A stretch of 64,000 bases of DNA from Neoceratodus forsteri (taxonomy: Eukaryota; Chordata; Ceratodontiformes; Ceratodontidae), in contig CM057453.1 in assembly GCA_016271365.2 (NCBI GenBank), positions 502,795,001 through 502,859,000 on the forward strand. Reading direction: 5' to 3'. Made by a program: the position numbers and the translations under genes. The notes under the pieces were generated by a model. The model searched no databases. It saw only the letters and a program-made list of their open reading frames with translations, and was not told the origin of the DNA. This document shows, piece after piece, positions 8,455 to 19,136 of this stretch (positions are counted from its first letter, which is position 1; every line of letters starts with the position of its first letter).

Positions 8455-11390
8455 CTGTTTATTTATTTAGATTCTAGGATTACAAGTACCTTTGAGCCAA
8501 GGCTCTTTTACAAAGGTTCCACGTCAATTGAGGTACAATACAAACATTACATAGAGTTGAGTAACAATGCAGAAATGGTGCATAGACATTTTTAAGCAAC
8601 TGAAATACGTTACATTGAGGGAAAGTGAGTAGCGGGGGCAAGCTAGCCAGAGGTAGCTGAGGCTTGGAATGGACACAAAAAGAGCAGTGCAGCCATGGGC
8701 ATTTGTCAGGCCTCAAAAAGTGCTTGGGGATAGGGGGCAAAAACAGGAGGGGAGAGGAGGCTGGAGGAAGAGAAGGGGTAGGAGTAGAAGTGCTAGGAGG
8801 GAGATCAGATTATGAGGGACAGTCGCAGGAGCTAGAGGCAGCTAGATGGAGACGAAGGTTGGCTTTGAACGGGCCTAGCTTTTGCAGAGAGGAGATAGTC
8901 TTTGTTGAGTCCCATTAATTCAGCTAGGAGCTCGGTATGCAAAGGATCTTTGGCCCTGTGTGGTGCGGCACCGAGAAATATGCAGCATTTCATTTTCTGA
9001 AGCCCTGATGAGGTGAGGGTTGCGTGCTGTATGGAGAAGCCTTTGGACTCTGGGGAGAGCAAGATGTAGTATAATTTTCTTAGCCATTAGACAAGTTTGG
9101 TACTTGATACGGTTTGATAACTGGAGCCACCCTGTTTGGGCATAGAAGTCACATGTATGGGTGAGACGGTGGGATCCTGTGATGAGTCAGCAGGCTTTGT
9201 TTAGGGCCAAGGATAAGTGCCTGAGGGCTGTGTCAGCTGCAGAGCCATAAATAATCAGACCATGGTCGATTAGAGAGACCACCGAGCTCTGTACTGTTAT
9301 CCTTAAGGCATCCAAGGTAAGGTATTGCCTGTGCCTGTAGAGGAGGTCAATGCGTGTGTTTGCAGCTTTGGCGATGCTATCTATGCAGATGCTGTAAGAT
9401 AGGTTGCTGTCTATGGTGATCCCCAGATAATTAAAGGAGTGAACCTGTTTGAGGACAGCACCAAGGCAGTTTGTAATATTAAGGGGGTGATGCCTGTGTT
9501 TGTTGTGGGAGCCACAGAAAAGCATTGACTTGGTTTTCTTATAGTTGAGAACCAGCTTTTGACTAACAAACCATGTTTCAACGGAGGTGAAACCCTTCTG
9601 AAGCTTGTTTTGGAGTAGGTGGGGGTCCTGTTGGGTGGTGTTAATGACAGCATCATCAGCATAGAGTAGGATTTGATCTGGACAGGATTGTGGAAGATTG
9701 TTCAAAAACAGGCTGAAGAGGAGTGGCCCGAGAATGGATCCTTGGGGGACTCCTGAGCATACTGGTCTAGCATCTGAGAGGACATCAGCAATTTTCACTC
9801 TTTGGGAACGGTTTTCCAGGTAGCTCTGAAACCAAGTTGTAGACTCAAGGGAGAGCCCAGCTTTTAGCAGTTCTGCGAGGAGTATTCGATGACGGACGGT
9901 GTCAAAAGCCTTGGTCAGGTCTATGAAGACCGAACCAGTGAGGTAATTATTGTCCAGGGAGTTGTGAATTGCTCCTGTGAATTCAAGGATGGCAAATGTG
10001 GAGCTGTGGCCTTTTCTGAAGCCATGCTGTTGTTTACAAAGGATGTTGCACTTCTCTAGATATTCCATTAGCTGGTCAGATACCAGACATTCAGTGGCTT
10101 TAGAGAGGGGCGGTAGTATGGATATAGGCGTATAATTTCCATGAAGGGCCTTGTCCCCACTCTTGTGGACTGGTGTCATGGTGGCAGAGTTCCATCTGTC
10201 GGGGAACTGGCCAAGGGTGAGGGAGAGGTTGAAAATCCAGGTTAGAGGAGATAGCACTTCATCAAGAGTAAGGGACAGCAGTTTGTGGTTGAGTGAGTTG
10301 CCACTTATTCTGGATCCAGCAATTGCTTTACAGACGTATCTATGGACTTCATGTGTCCTGACTGCTCTGAAGTAAAAAGGGGGACAACTTGAAAAAGGGG
10401 GCAGGGGGGTGGGGGAGGATGCAGGAGGGAGGTCTCCATCAAAGAAGTCTGGAGGAAGAACACTACTGAGGTCAGTGAATGCATTATTGAACGTGTTAGC
10501 TATAGTGGAAGGGTCAAGAGTTATAGCCCCATCCACATCCAACATTGAAGGTAATGTATTGGGCAGTATTCCTGTAACTTCCCTGAGATTATTCCAGAAG
10601 GACTTCCCCTTTCCCCAGGTGTCTGTTAGGACATCTTTGTAATAGTTACTTTTCTTCAGGCATATTTCTTTGGTCCAGTCATTTCGGGCATGTTTGTAGT
10701 TTTGTATATCTTCTTGCCTACCAGTGGCCCAGGCCTGAAACCAGAGGTGGTCCCTAGCTTTCAGCAATGTAAAGAGATCAGCAGTGAGCCATGGATTGCT
10801 AAGGCCTTTTACTTTCCTCTTTTTGAAGGGGGCATAAATGTCACAGGCAGCATTGAAGGAGCTGATGAAGAAGTCCAGCGCAGAGTTGACATCAGATGCA
10901 TGGAAGATAGGTGACCAGTCTTGTTGTCTAAGGACTAATTTGAGGTGCTTCAGTTGACCATGTGGAAGGATTCTGCTGTTTATTAGTTTGGGTGGTGGTG
11001 GGCTGAATTTGTTAGACCATTCACATGCGACTGGGAAGTGGTCACTTAGCGTATCTGGGAGAATGGAGACTTTTGAGATGCGGGATGGGTGGTTGGTTAG
11101 TATCCAGTCTAGGAGGGTGCTTGTCCCAGTCTTATAGTTGAGTCTAGTAGGGGAGACGACCAGCTGAGTGAGGTTGGCAGCTGAGATGGCATCCTTGTAG
11201 CCACCTGTATCTGACCCAAACCAATTTATGTTAAAATCGCCCATTAGGATTATCTTGGTGCCTGGTGGTTGGGAATGGACAAGGTCAAGGACGTAGTTGA
11301 GACCTTTACCTTGATCCTTGGGAGGGATGTAGACAGCAGTAATAGTCAGTGCCTTGTTGTGAACCCCGAGTAGAATCCTTCAGCAAATTT
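8455..11390 (-). mobile_element. L2/CR1-group (Jockey superfamily) LINE, 5'-truncated
   Basis: Transcribed on the minus strand, it holds the end of the endonuclease, the complete reverse transcriptase and a C-terminal region, and ends in an aaataaata-type tail at about 8455-8465. The 5' end is lost inside the endonuclease near 11385. It is far better preserved than the neighbouring LINE at 11640-15790, so it is probably younger. The exact clade (L2, Nimb or Rex1) is not decided. Confidence 0.85.
8905..11385 (-). pseudogene. LINE ORF2: endonuclease end, reverse transcriptase, C-terminal domain (one stop)
   Basis: The frame enters upstream of the first Met (11244): ITAVYIPPKDQ is readable at about 11300-11345, so that Met is internal. 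Endonuclease motif MGDFNI lies at 11229-11244, followed by the T-x-L-D-W-I-L-T-N block. RT motifs include GFRKGHSS, FIDLTKAFDTV, CSGVPQGSILGPLLF and the catalytic LYADDAVI, with the Asp-Asp codons at 9652-9657. A TGA at 9187-9189 ends the 685-residue frame, but the same frame stays coding-like beyond it (GWLQLSNRIKYQ, then SFAYRAPS) to about 8905, so the stop is a nonsense mutation. The protein acts by target-primed reverse transcription in the nucleus. This copy should be inactive. Confidence 0.85.
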
Positions 11391-11640
11391 AAGTGTGCAC
11401 TTGATAACTTTCTACTGGGGAAAAAATAGATAAATACACCCCACACTGTGTGGGGATAGCTGTCCCGATGTGCCTTGTGACCCCTTCTGTCATTACCAAG
11501 CCAAGAGTAATACCAAGTAATATGATATGTACTAAGTAAGATAATAAAATAAATACATATAATTGTAGCTTGTCGCAAATCTAGTACAGATAATTCAGGT
11601 AACACAAGATATCTCAAACCATGGACATTGACCAAAGAAA
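11391..11640. other. AT-rich junction between two LINEs
   Basis: No coding resemblance is seen. It is probably the 3' untranslated end of the older minus-strand LINE that starts above 11640. Confidence 0.4.
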
Positions 11641-11689
11641 AAAGGTGCCATTTTTTTCAAGACAGAAATGGAAGGTTGTGTTTTGTCCA

Positions 11690-13345
11690 AAGTGCAAAAA
11701 AGGGCTGCGGTGTCTTCCACAAGGCAAGCCCAAAGTAACTGAGAAAATGTGTAGGCCATATGGTCTTCACATGTGGAACTCCACGTTCATATAGCTACAT
11801 ATTACACAAGGTAGGAATAACCTTTCTGAGATCTGCTCTGTGAGGTATTTAGTGACCTCACCCAAGACACACTTAAAGGAGAAAATAAGCTTATGTAACC
11901 TACTTCTATTGTCCAGAGAAACTCACCCCAGCCTCTCATGGAGGAGTCATTGGTGGGTCTCTCTGTGACAATTAAGAATTAGTCTGGCGAATCAGTATAA
12001 TATGCCAGCAGTAGCACATTCATAAAGAAATTTGGCAACTCTAATGGTAATATTTTCATCTGTGCAATTTTCAGTATAGTTTGTGATCAAGACCACCCTG
12101 TTTCTATAGAGGCAGCCCACCCTTGATCCAGTTGTGCCAGTCAGGCTTCCAAGAGGCCTGTTACAAGATCCAGAGGAGTCCAGCCAGAAGCTGAGATATT
12201 TATAAGTATTTACAGACTCCAGCAGAGTGCCTTTATCAGCTGAGATAGTAATCTCTGAAATATTTTTAAGCTTAATATGATGACCAAAAATCATTAGCGT
12301 TGCTTTTGTCACATTCAGACACAGCTTAGACCTCATAAAAAAAAAAAAAATGCTTACGATTCATTGACACTCCTCTGCAGATTATTCTGATTAGTCACAA
12401 AAGATTTACTGACAATGTAGACAACAGTGTTATCCGTGTACAGGTGATATCTTTTATCATTAACACAGTTGTCCAGATCCCTCAAGTAAATCAAAAAGTG
12501 GAGTGGCCCTAGGACAAAGCCGTATGATATTCCCCTGGCAATTGTTGGAGTCTCAGATTCTAGCCCATTTCCTACAGCTTTATGTTTTCTAAACGTTGGT
12601 ATGCCCTAAACTACCTAAATACATCCTCATCAATACATAGTCTGGATAACCTGCACAGCAAAATTTGGTGGTATACCATGTTGAAGGCTTTGGGAAGGTC
12701 AGCAGAGATGGCTTCAGTAATCTGCCCGGACTTCATAGCTGGGTTGACTTTATCAAAGACCTTCGACACAGCAGCCATAGTGCTGTGTTTCTTATAGAAC
12801 CAGACTGGAATTTGTCAAACAAGCCAGAATCTTTCAAATAACCGTTAAACAGCTTTGCAGTCAGCCTTTCAAATTTTGGAGGTGACCAAAAGGAGGGAGA
12901 TGGGGGCGATTATTTGTCATCTTACCTGGATCTCCTCCCTTTACAGTAGGGGTGACCCAGGCAAGCTTTCGGTGACTAGGACATTTCTCCAAGGAAATGG
13001 AGCATATAAAGAGATAGGTGAGTGTTTCAACAATTTGAAAAGCAGGAATCTTGAGCAGTAAAAGGCCAGTCCATCCTGACACCAAACTTTTCCTAGATTT
13101 TAACAGAAACTCCAAAACCTCATTAGGTTAGATTTAATCAAAACTAAAATATCTGCCTACCCCATCCAAACCAATATTCTGAGAATTTTGTGGGTTGTTG
13201 TTATCTACCTGGTCGGAAAAAAATACCTGACTTGACAAAAAAAAAAGTTCCGTTTTCATTCTGGATTTTTATATTAGACATAGTTTAGGCCAGACTATTC
13301 AAATGTTTAATAGTCAGCCAAAGCATTTTTGGGTTCCCTGCTGAT
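11690..13345 (-). pseudogene. Degenerate LINE ORF2, 3' part (RT and C terminus)
   Basis: This continues the endonuclease piece beyond the CR1 insertion. Readable fragments in order: MESAGNPKMLWLTIKHLNS (about 13290-13345), VTPTVKGGDP (near 12945), ADLPKAFNMVYHQIL (near 12690), GISYGFVLGPLHFLIYLRDL (near 12510), then a decayed LYTDNTVVY at about 12435 where the canonical Asp-Asp has become Asp-Asn, and KYLSFWLDSS and LYRNR (11992-12336). A weak C-terminal part extends to about 11690. Every block is in a different frame, so this is an inactive fossil. Confidence 0.7.
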
Positions 13346-13354
13346 TCCATTATC

Positions 13355-14635
13355 TTTTTCACAGCGGGAAGGTCATGTCAGACAAATCTAATTGATTTCT
13401 TTGACTGGGTGACCAAAGCAATAGACCAGGGTGGACATGGCCTACCTAGACTTTAGCAAGGCATTTGATACAGTCCCGCGCAAAAGATTAGTACACAAAT
13501 TAGACAGCCTGGGAGTGGGTCCTAGGGTGGTAGCCTGGGTAAAACACTGGTTGGACAACAGGACATAGTGGGTAATAGTAAATGGAGTCCACAGTGAAGA
13601 AAGGTGGGTTACTAGTGGGGTACGCAGGGTTCAGCACTGGGGCCGGTCCTTTTTAATGTCTTTATAAGTGACATTACAGAGGGACTGGAAGGAAAGTATG
13701 TCTCATTGCAGATGACACAAAGATCTGCAAGAGGGTTGATACACAAGGTGGGGTGGAAAGAATGAAAAGGGATTTGGCAAGGTTGGAGGAATGGTCAAAT
13801 GTACGGCAGCTTAGATTCAGTGCAAAGAAGTGCAAAGTAATGCACCTGGGAAACAAAAATCCAGGGTAAGAGTACACAATGGGGGGTGAGATACTGACAA
13901 CAATAAAAATGGAAAGGGACCTGGGGGTAGTCATATCAGACAATCTAAAGGTGGGCCAGCACTGTGAGAAAGCAGTAAGGAGGGCTGGGGGGATACTGGG
14001 ATGCATAGGGAGAGGCATCACCAGTAGAAAACAGGAAGTGGTTGGCCCTCTGTACAGACAGTTGGTAAGACCACATCTGGAGTACTGTTTACAGTTCTGG
14101 AGACCCCATCTCCGCAAAGACATAGACAGGGTGGAGGCTGTCTAGAGGAGGGCAACCAAAATGATGTAGGGTCTGCATCAGAAGACATATGAAGAAAGAC
14201 TAAAGGAACTAAAGATGTATAGCCTCAAGGAAAGGAGGAGAGGGGACATGATAGAAACTTTCAAATACCTCAAGGGAATCAACAAAGTCCAAGAGGTTAG
14301 CATCTTTCAGAAAAAGAGATGGGCAAAACAAAGGGGCACAATGAAGATAGAGGGGGGGATGGCTCAGAGGTAATGTGAGGAAGTATTTCTCCACAGAGAG
14401 GGTTGTGGATACATGGAACAGCCTTCCTGAGGAGGTCGTAGAGTCAAAAACAGTGGGGGAATTCAAGAATGCATGGGACAGACATAAGGCAATTCTAGTG
14501 GGGGGTAGGAGGAAGTAGGCTGTTGCTTAACTAGGATTTGCAGCTTATCCGTTAGGTAGGGAAATGGGCAGACTAGGTGGGCCAAGATGTACTTATCTGC
14601 CGTCAAATTCTATGTTTCTATGTTTTTCTTGGAAA
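13355..14635 (+). mobile_element. CR1 LINE, 5'-truncated, inserted in the older LINE
   Basis: The plus-strand CR1 covers the RT middle to the 3' end. Readable blocks: MAYLDFSKAFDTVPR (13438-13482), an RT block with stops, RDLGVVISDNLK (13915-13950), LVRPHLEYCLQFW (14065-14103), and the final R-R-R-G-D-M-I-E-T-F-K block (14235-14270). It ends in ttctatgtttctatg (14608-14622), the eight-base-repeat tail typical of CR1. The tail text (gacggcagataag in reverse complement) matches the CR1 copies at 39664 and 61737, so it is the same family. Confidence 0.88.
13438..14520 (+). pseudogene. CR1 ORF2 reverse transcriptase C-terminal half
   Basis: The reading passes through at least three frames, with several stops between 13565 and 13875. 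The longest clean stretch is 13879-14145 (88 codons), ending at a TAG where CR1 normally continues into V-Q-R-R-A-T-K-M. The catalytic A-D-D region is present but decayed near 13695-13720. It should be inactive. Confidence 0.8.
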
Positions 14636-14636
14636 T

Positions 14637-15774
14637 ATAAGTTCTGGGTATTCCCTACCTTGAAAACATTGATTTCTACTTTTCCTGTAACTATTCCAGT
14701 CCCTGCATACTTTACAAGTGTGGGCCACCTTCTATGCTTTATTTTTGTCCCTTTCAGTTTTGTCAGTATTGGAGTGTACCATGGGGCAGAAGAATTTTCA
14801 GTATTTTTGGTTGTAAGTGGAAGATGCTTGTCTGTCACTTTAATAACGAAGTATAAACTAGGCCCAGCCTAGCTGAATCTCAGAAATTAACCACAACCTT
14901 AGCCAGTATATTTTCTCAAAGTCTGAAATAAAAGCTAAAAATATTTGAAAGAACAAAAATTCACAAATCTCGAGGGGCTAGTAACTTTATCTTTTCCGTG
15001 AAATCAGTCCAAATTACAGTCACTGTATAAATCTGCTAACGCACCCAACCACATGTAATTGTAAGGAAAATTAGGGACGATTTAGTCAAGCAAAGTAGAA
15101 ACTTCTGTTTTTTTTTTTTGTAATTTTAAAGCTTGTTGGGTCAACAGTCAGTTGCTGAAGACCTAGTTGAAGTGCAAAGGTTCTGGCAAATTTAGATTTA
15201 TCATTATCCAGCCGGTTCATATTAAATTTGTCAGCTGTAAGTAATTCATGTGAAACTGAATAGAGCAATAGTATGTCCGCTACAGTATGTCAGGGAAGTC
15301 AGCCATACAAAATTTAGGGGACCCGTACCCTCCCACCAGTAAAACAGGCTTTCCTGTTTGAAATCTGATCTACTTTGCAAAATATTCACAAGAATTTTTC
15401 CCACCTTCTAGCTGAATATGCCTGGGAGAGAATCTGTCCTGAGACAAGACCAACACCTCCTCCTCCTCCTTACTTCTGTCAGCTCTGAAAATGGTATATC
15501 CCTATATTGAAATGCTAGAGCCCTTACTTTTGCTATTTAACCATGTCTCACTAAGAATTTAAAAAACTGGGCTACAATCGAGAACAAAGTCTCTGAGCAG
15601 TGCTATCTTTGGAACACTACTTCTAATGTTAGCTTGTATCAACAACAAACTTGTTTTGGTCTTTAAGATCATTGGACACAAGGCTGGGTTAGGGCTGACA
15701 TCACCACTTTTCAATATGTTAATTGTGAGTGTTCTGAACAATCTTGCATAAATATGTTTAGCCCTTCCCTCCAA
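14637..15774 (-). pseudogene. Degenerate LINE ORF2, 5' part (endonuclease and linker)
   Basis: The N-terminal piece (15559-15774) carries SGDVSPNPAL at 15679-15705, a decayed form of the G-D-V-x-P-N-P-G-P motif common at the start of L2/CR1-type ORF2 and resembling a 2A peptide, followed by NIRS and LLRDFVLD. A second piece (15086-15268) reads NRLDNDKSKFARTFALQLGL, the G-D-F-N-x-D-W block with the GDFN replaced. A third (14640-14838) has SAPWYTPILTKLK, the P-W linker before the RT domain. Stops and frameshifts separate the pieces. The frame breaks off at the CR1 boundary near 14637. Confidence 0.65.
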
Positions 15775-15790
15775 TCCACCCCAATTTAGT

Positions 15791-16260
15791 GACCCCTGTA
15801 CCAGGAACAGATGATCAAAAAGGAGACAGGACCCATTATTTTAGATGCTGTTTGCCAAATCAAACCATTTAGTGGCCACCGGTGATCCACAGGTAGACTT
15901 AATCAAATTTAGGAAACTAACAACCAGACGTATCTGTAGTTTGAACAATTTAAAATCCGAACTATCTTTAACGGTTAAATGAGACAAAAGCTCTACAGAT
16001 ATTACTGGGAGTCAGGTTAATATCTGGATTCTCTTTAACAGAGTCTTACTAGAAAGTTATAAACAGTATACTGAAGATTATAGGTCGCTGGATCATCCCC
16101 AGCCAATCACAGCACTTCCTTCAGTTGCACGTGAGATAATCTTATTACCGTCAGAGTGTCTCACGTGCTCAGCCACTGTAATGGACTTCTCCCTGACCAC
16201 CAGCGCTGGCAGCATTTTTAATAAAAAAAAATGCTTATTTTTTCAAAAATTAGCCATCTG
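15791..16260. other. Unrecognised intronic sequence
   Basis: No coding resemblance or repeat was recognised; there is a short A-run at 16224-16232. Confidence 0.4.
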
Positions 16261-16277
16261 TAATAATTGACTCCATT

Positions 16278-16407
16278 TGGAGGACCTCTTATGGATCTAA
16301 GAGTGTCACCTCTTGTGTCCTTAGGACCACATAACTGCTCATCTTCAGTTTACAGTCCTCTAAGATTGTGTGAGGTGACACTCTTACATCCACTAGAGAC
16401 CCTCCAA
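16278..16407. repeat. Near-perfect hairpin, possible short MITE
   Basis: The arms 16292-16312 (tggatctaagagtgtcacctc) and 16372-16392 are reverse complements with one mismatch. Pairing extends outward (ttggagga with ccctccaa) and inward (ttaggac with gtcctctaa). The loop is under 60 bases. Confidence 0.7.
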
Positions 16408-16753
16408 CCAGACCCATACACTTATACGAGTCTCAAATTGACTTAGGCATTTAAAAACAACAGAGCTATGATGAAACAATGCAATAAGAAAAACAATTAC
16501 CAAAAAAAAAAAAAAAAGAGCCAAGTGATGGCTGTTCATGGAACTGGTTCTAGTCCGAAGAGTGAGGGGAAAAAAATTCTCAGATAAGCTTACACATTCT
16601 AAACATTTTCTGGCACCAGTGGAAAAAGTTTGTTTGTAAGTTTTTGTTCCATAAAACAAGTGGAACATCCAGTTGCCTGTAACTTGACCAAATGCATAAT
16701 TCCTGATATAATACATTTTATTCAGGACATTCACTATTTTGTTTCCATTGTAG
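16408..16753. other. Intron end upstream of NFKB1 exon
   Basis: Includes an A-run at 16502-16517 and the polypyrimidine acceptor tract just before 16754. No repeat is recognised. Confidence 0.5.
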
Positions 16754-16905
16754 ATCTGCAATTTTGTGGGACATGCGAAGATAATTGTCCAGCTGGTGAC
16801 TAGCAGCAAAGACGCAGTACGCCTGCACGCACACAGTCTGGTGGGCAAACATTGTGAGAATGGGATATGTACAGTCATGGTGGGGCCAAAAGAAATGACT
16901 GCTGG
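16754..16905 (+). CDS. NFKB1: NFKB1 (NF-kB p105/p50) internal exon, Rel homology domain, N-terminal part
   Basis: This exon encodes part of the DNA-binding Rel homology domain of NF-kB p105/p50, the transcription factor subunit that dimerises with RelA or c-Rel and acts in the nucleus. The 152 bases give 50 codons plus two bases, starting I-C-N-F-V-G and including the very conserved [10 protein letters not shown] and the following GIC and GPKEM. It is bounded by a polypyrimidine acceptor ending at 16751-16753 (ttccattgtag) and a consensus donor gtaagtg at 16906. Entry is phase 0 and exit phase 2, matching the exon at 48164. The match to NFKB1 was made from memory of the family. NFKB2 differs here (GPAKIEVDLVTHS, HSLVGKQC), so NFKB1 is favoured. 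There is no stop or frameshift. A long open frame on the opposite strand (16393-17019) is a shadow. Confidence 0.93.
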
Positions 16906-17094
16906 GTAAGTGCACAGAGGCAAAGATGCTTTACTTGTGGGGCAATCAAATAATGTGGAATATTTCAGTGTTCTAGTAGATGAGCAAATTGTGTACAGCC
17001 TGACTCTCATTGCAGCCAAATCATTGATTGCTTGCTGATGGGATTTTGTTTTTGATAGTTCACTAACTGATCTAATGCAGTTTGTTTACGCAGA

Positions 17095-17515
17095 TTAACC
17101 CAGCTGAGATGTGACATCTCATTTCCAGTGGGGTCCTATCTGTACCCATTTCTGCAACTGGGTAGACTAGAGTACAGGAAGGTTAAGTGATTTGCCCAAG
17201 GTCACACAGTGAGTGTTTGGCTCTAGTGGGGTTTGAGCCTGAATAGACTAGTCTAGTGTAAGTAAGACTGGGCAGACTTGAAGGACCGCTGGTCTTTTTC
17301 TGTCTGTTCAGCTCTGTGTTTCTATAAACATGAAATGTTTCTTAGGTTAAGTTGTTATAATGCAGCTCATTTGTGTGATGTCTTAAGAATTCACAGTATT
17401 GTTTTTGTACGTTAGTGTACTGTCAAAGGAAAACATTAGTGAAACACTTGCAACCAACAACTGTGATCACCCTGTTCTCAGGCTGGTGCTCTAACCACTA
17501 GGCTGCACTGACATC
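17095..17515 (-). mobile_element. MIR/CORE-type SINE, interrupted
   Basis: On the minus strand, the tRNA-like head reads cagcctagtggttagagc (17486-17503). The CORE part is recognised from its plus-strand text ggttaagtgatttgcccaag (17182-17201) followed by gtcacacagtgagtg. About 200 bases that do not belong (17250-17460) separate head and core, including a CR1 tail. MIR-type SINEs are ancient and widespread in tetrapods. Confidence 0.7.
17253..17335 (+). mobile_element. CR1 3'-end fragment inside the SINE
   Basis: The text gactgggcagacttgaagga followed by ccgctggtctttttctgtc and tgtttctataaa is the CR1 3' terminus (compare gtctgccca and the tail at 39664 in reverse complement). It is a very short, extremely 5'-truncated insertion. 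Confidence 0.65.
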
Positions 17516-17819
17516 TTCATTTGTGTGTATAGTGTTTTTTAGGGTTTTTTTTTTGGTTATTAAAGTGGCAGGTCATGACACAAGAAAGTGAAATAAGCTA
17601 TTCAGCAGTTAAAACAGAGAAAGTGGTAAGGATACCAACGGAGTGAATGATTTAATTTAATTTTCAAGGCAAGATAAGTGCTCTTGAAGTTTTCCACAGA
17701 TCCTGTTTCCTTGCCAGGCCCATCTTGATAAAGTTGTCTTGGATGGGGTGATACTGTGCTGTAAATGCTGTAAAAATGGGCTGGCAGTATAGTGAACAGG
17801 TCAGACTGACAAGTTGTGA

Positions 17820-17985
17820 ATAAGCTTGGTACATCCAGCAAATCTGGATTTCATTCCCACAACCTCCACTTGTATACTGTGTGATGCTGAGCAAGTCACT
17901 TAACTTCCCCAGTGCTCCTGCATGTTCTGTGGAAACAGGCATTGTGCCTAGTGGGCCTTACCGGGTTACCAGAGAATAAACAACA
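17820..17985 (+). mobile_element. MIR/CORE-type SINE fragment
   Basis: The phrase gatgctgagcaagtcactta preceded by ctgtgtg (17877-17903) matches the MIR core. Upstream, ggatttcattcccacaacc corresponds to the B-box region. The orientation is opposite to the copy at 17095-17515. Confidence 0.65.
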
Positions 17986-18283
17986 ATAAAAAAAGTGATC
18001 ATAAACGTATGCTTGCACCACCTAGGCAGGTCTTTAATCTGAATACAGCTTTCAGAGCTGCAGTTCCCAGGGAAGATGAATTTTAAAAACTGCTGGGGGC
18101 TGCTGTCTTTATTATGGATCCACACAAATTACAAAACAAATAAAAAAAAAAAAAAAAAAAAAACTTTAGAAATGGCTCTGTGGACAAAACATATTGCAGT
18201 AGACAAGCTAAGAATGTCAACAATAAATAGCTGCTAAACACAGTAAGGTAAAGAATTGTCCCACCTAGCATGAGTAAAGGACC
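17986..18283. other. Spacer with a long A-run
   Basis: The main content is a 23-base A-rich run at 18139-18163. Nothing else is recognised. Confidence 0.5.
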
Positions 18284-19125
18284 TTTTTTTTTTTTGCATC
18301 ATATGTTTATTCAAATTTTTGTTTCTGACAAACAGACAAACAAGTCAATTACATAATACAGTACAAAAAAAAACATGAACAGTTCATAACTTATACACAG
18401 AAAGATCCAGTTCGTTAACTATAATAATTTATGTGACACATTAAAAAGAAAAAGGAAACAAACACATGCATAGTATTAGAGGTGTTACTTACAAAAAATT
18501 AAAAAATTAAATAGTTTGACCTAAGTCTGTCCATTTTAGCACAATCTACAATCCTCTCCTTCCCTTTTATGTCCAATCTTCTCCCAGTATCAAGTTCTCT
18601 GCAGGCGATAGGGCATTGAGATGGGGTTGCCATGTATTATAAAATTGTTCCCCCTTATCCTGCATTACATAGGTGAGTCTTTCAAGGGTAAGAGCCTGCA
18701 ACACCAATGCCTTCCACTGTTGTATAGTGGGCTTAACTGAGGACACCCACATATTCAGAATGCAGTGTCTGGCCATTATAAGTATGACCCTAAGCCATCT
18801 GGGGAGGGGGGCTGAATCTGCCTCCCCTACTTCCTCCACTCCAAACAACATTACTGTAGGTAGCTGTGGGAGCCTTCTGACTGCAAGTGTCTGAGCCACT
18901 CCCCCCCCCCCCGAGAATTCCTGAAGGGCAGGACAAGACCAGAAATAGTGGTAATAAGAGGTCAAGCCAGTGTTACAGCGAGGACACGTCTGGTAGACAG
19001 TTGGATTAAATTTATGAACAATCAAGGGTGAGCAATATAACCTATGGCAAAACTTATAGAAATATTCTTTATACTTGTTACAAATCAGGATGCCCTGATG
19101 TAGCTGAGTCATCATCCTCCAGGTA
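18284..19125 (-). mobile_element. L1/Tx1-type LINE 3' end
   Basis: Transcribed on the minus strand with a poly(A) tail visible as a T-run at 18284-18294. It is 5'-truncated near 19125. Only the end of ORF2 and the 3' untranslated region remain. Confidence 0.75.
18567..19115 (-). pseudogene. L1/Tx1 ORF2 C-terminal domain
   Basis: The 182-codon open frame starts inside the original protein. It carries the C-terminal zinc-knuckle-like motif C-P-R-C-x8-H-Y-F-W-S-C at about residues 41-58, preceded by P-L-I-V-H-K-F, which is characteristic of L1 and Tx1 ORF2 C termini. The frame is intact to its stop at 18567. It is non-functional because endonuclease and RT are missing. The assignment to Tx1 versus L1 is open. 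Confidence 0.75.
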
Positions 19126-19136
19126 TCCTCGAGTAA

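Larger units (their letters stand above)
11640..15790 (-). mobile_element. Old, degenerate L2-like LINE, split by a CR1
   Basis: Pieces of one ORF2 appear in the correct order on the minus strand, from endonuclease start (15774) to C terminus (about 11690), interrupted at about 13350-14635 by a plus-strand CR1. All frames are broken. It is much more diverged than the LINE at 8455-11390. Confidence 0.75.

Noticed and set aside
10151..10914. Three plus-strand open frames opposite the LINE
   Set aside because: Shadows of the minus-strand L2-like ORF2.
1..16753. Upstream NFKB1 exon (the one ending before ICNFVG)
   Set aside because: I looked on the + strand for the preceding Rel-domain exon and found no matching peptide with splice sites. 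It is probably upstream of the window.
16393..17019. 208-codon open frame on the minus strand
   Set aside because: It is antisense to the NFKB1 exon and its flanks, and resembles no protein.
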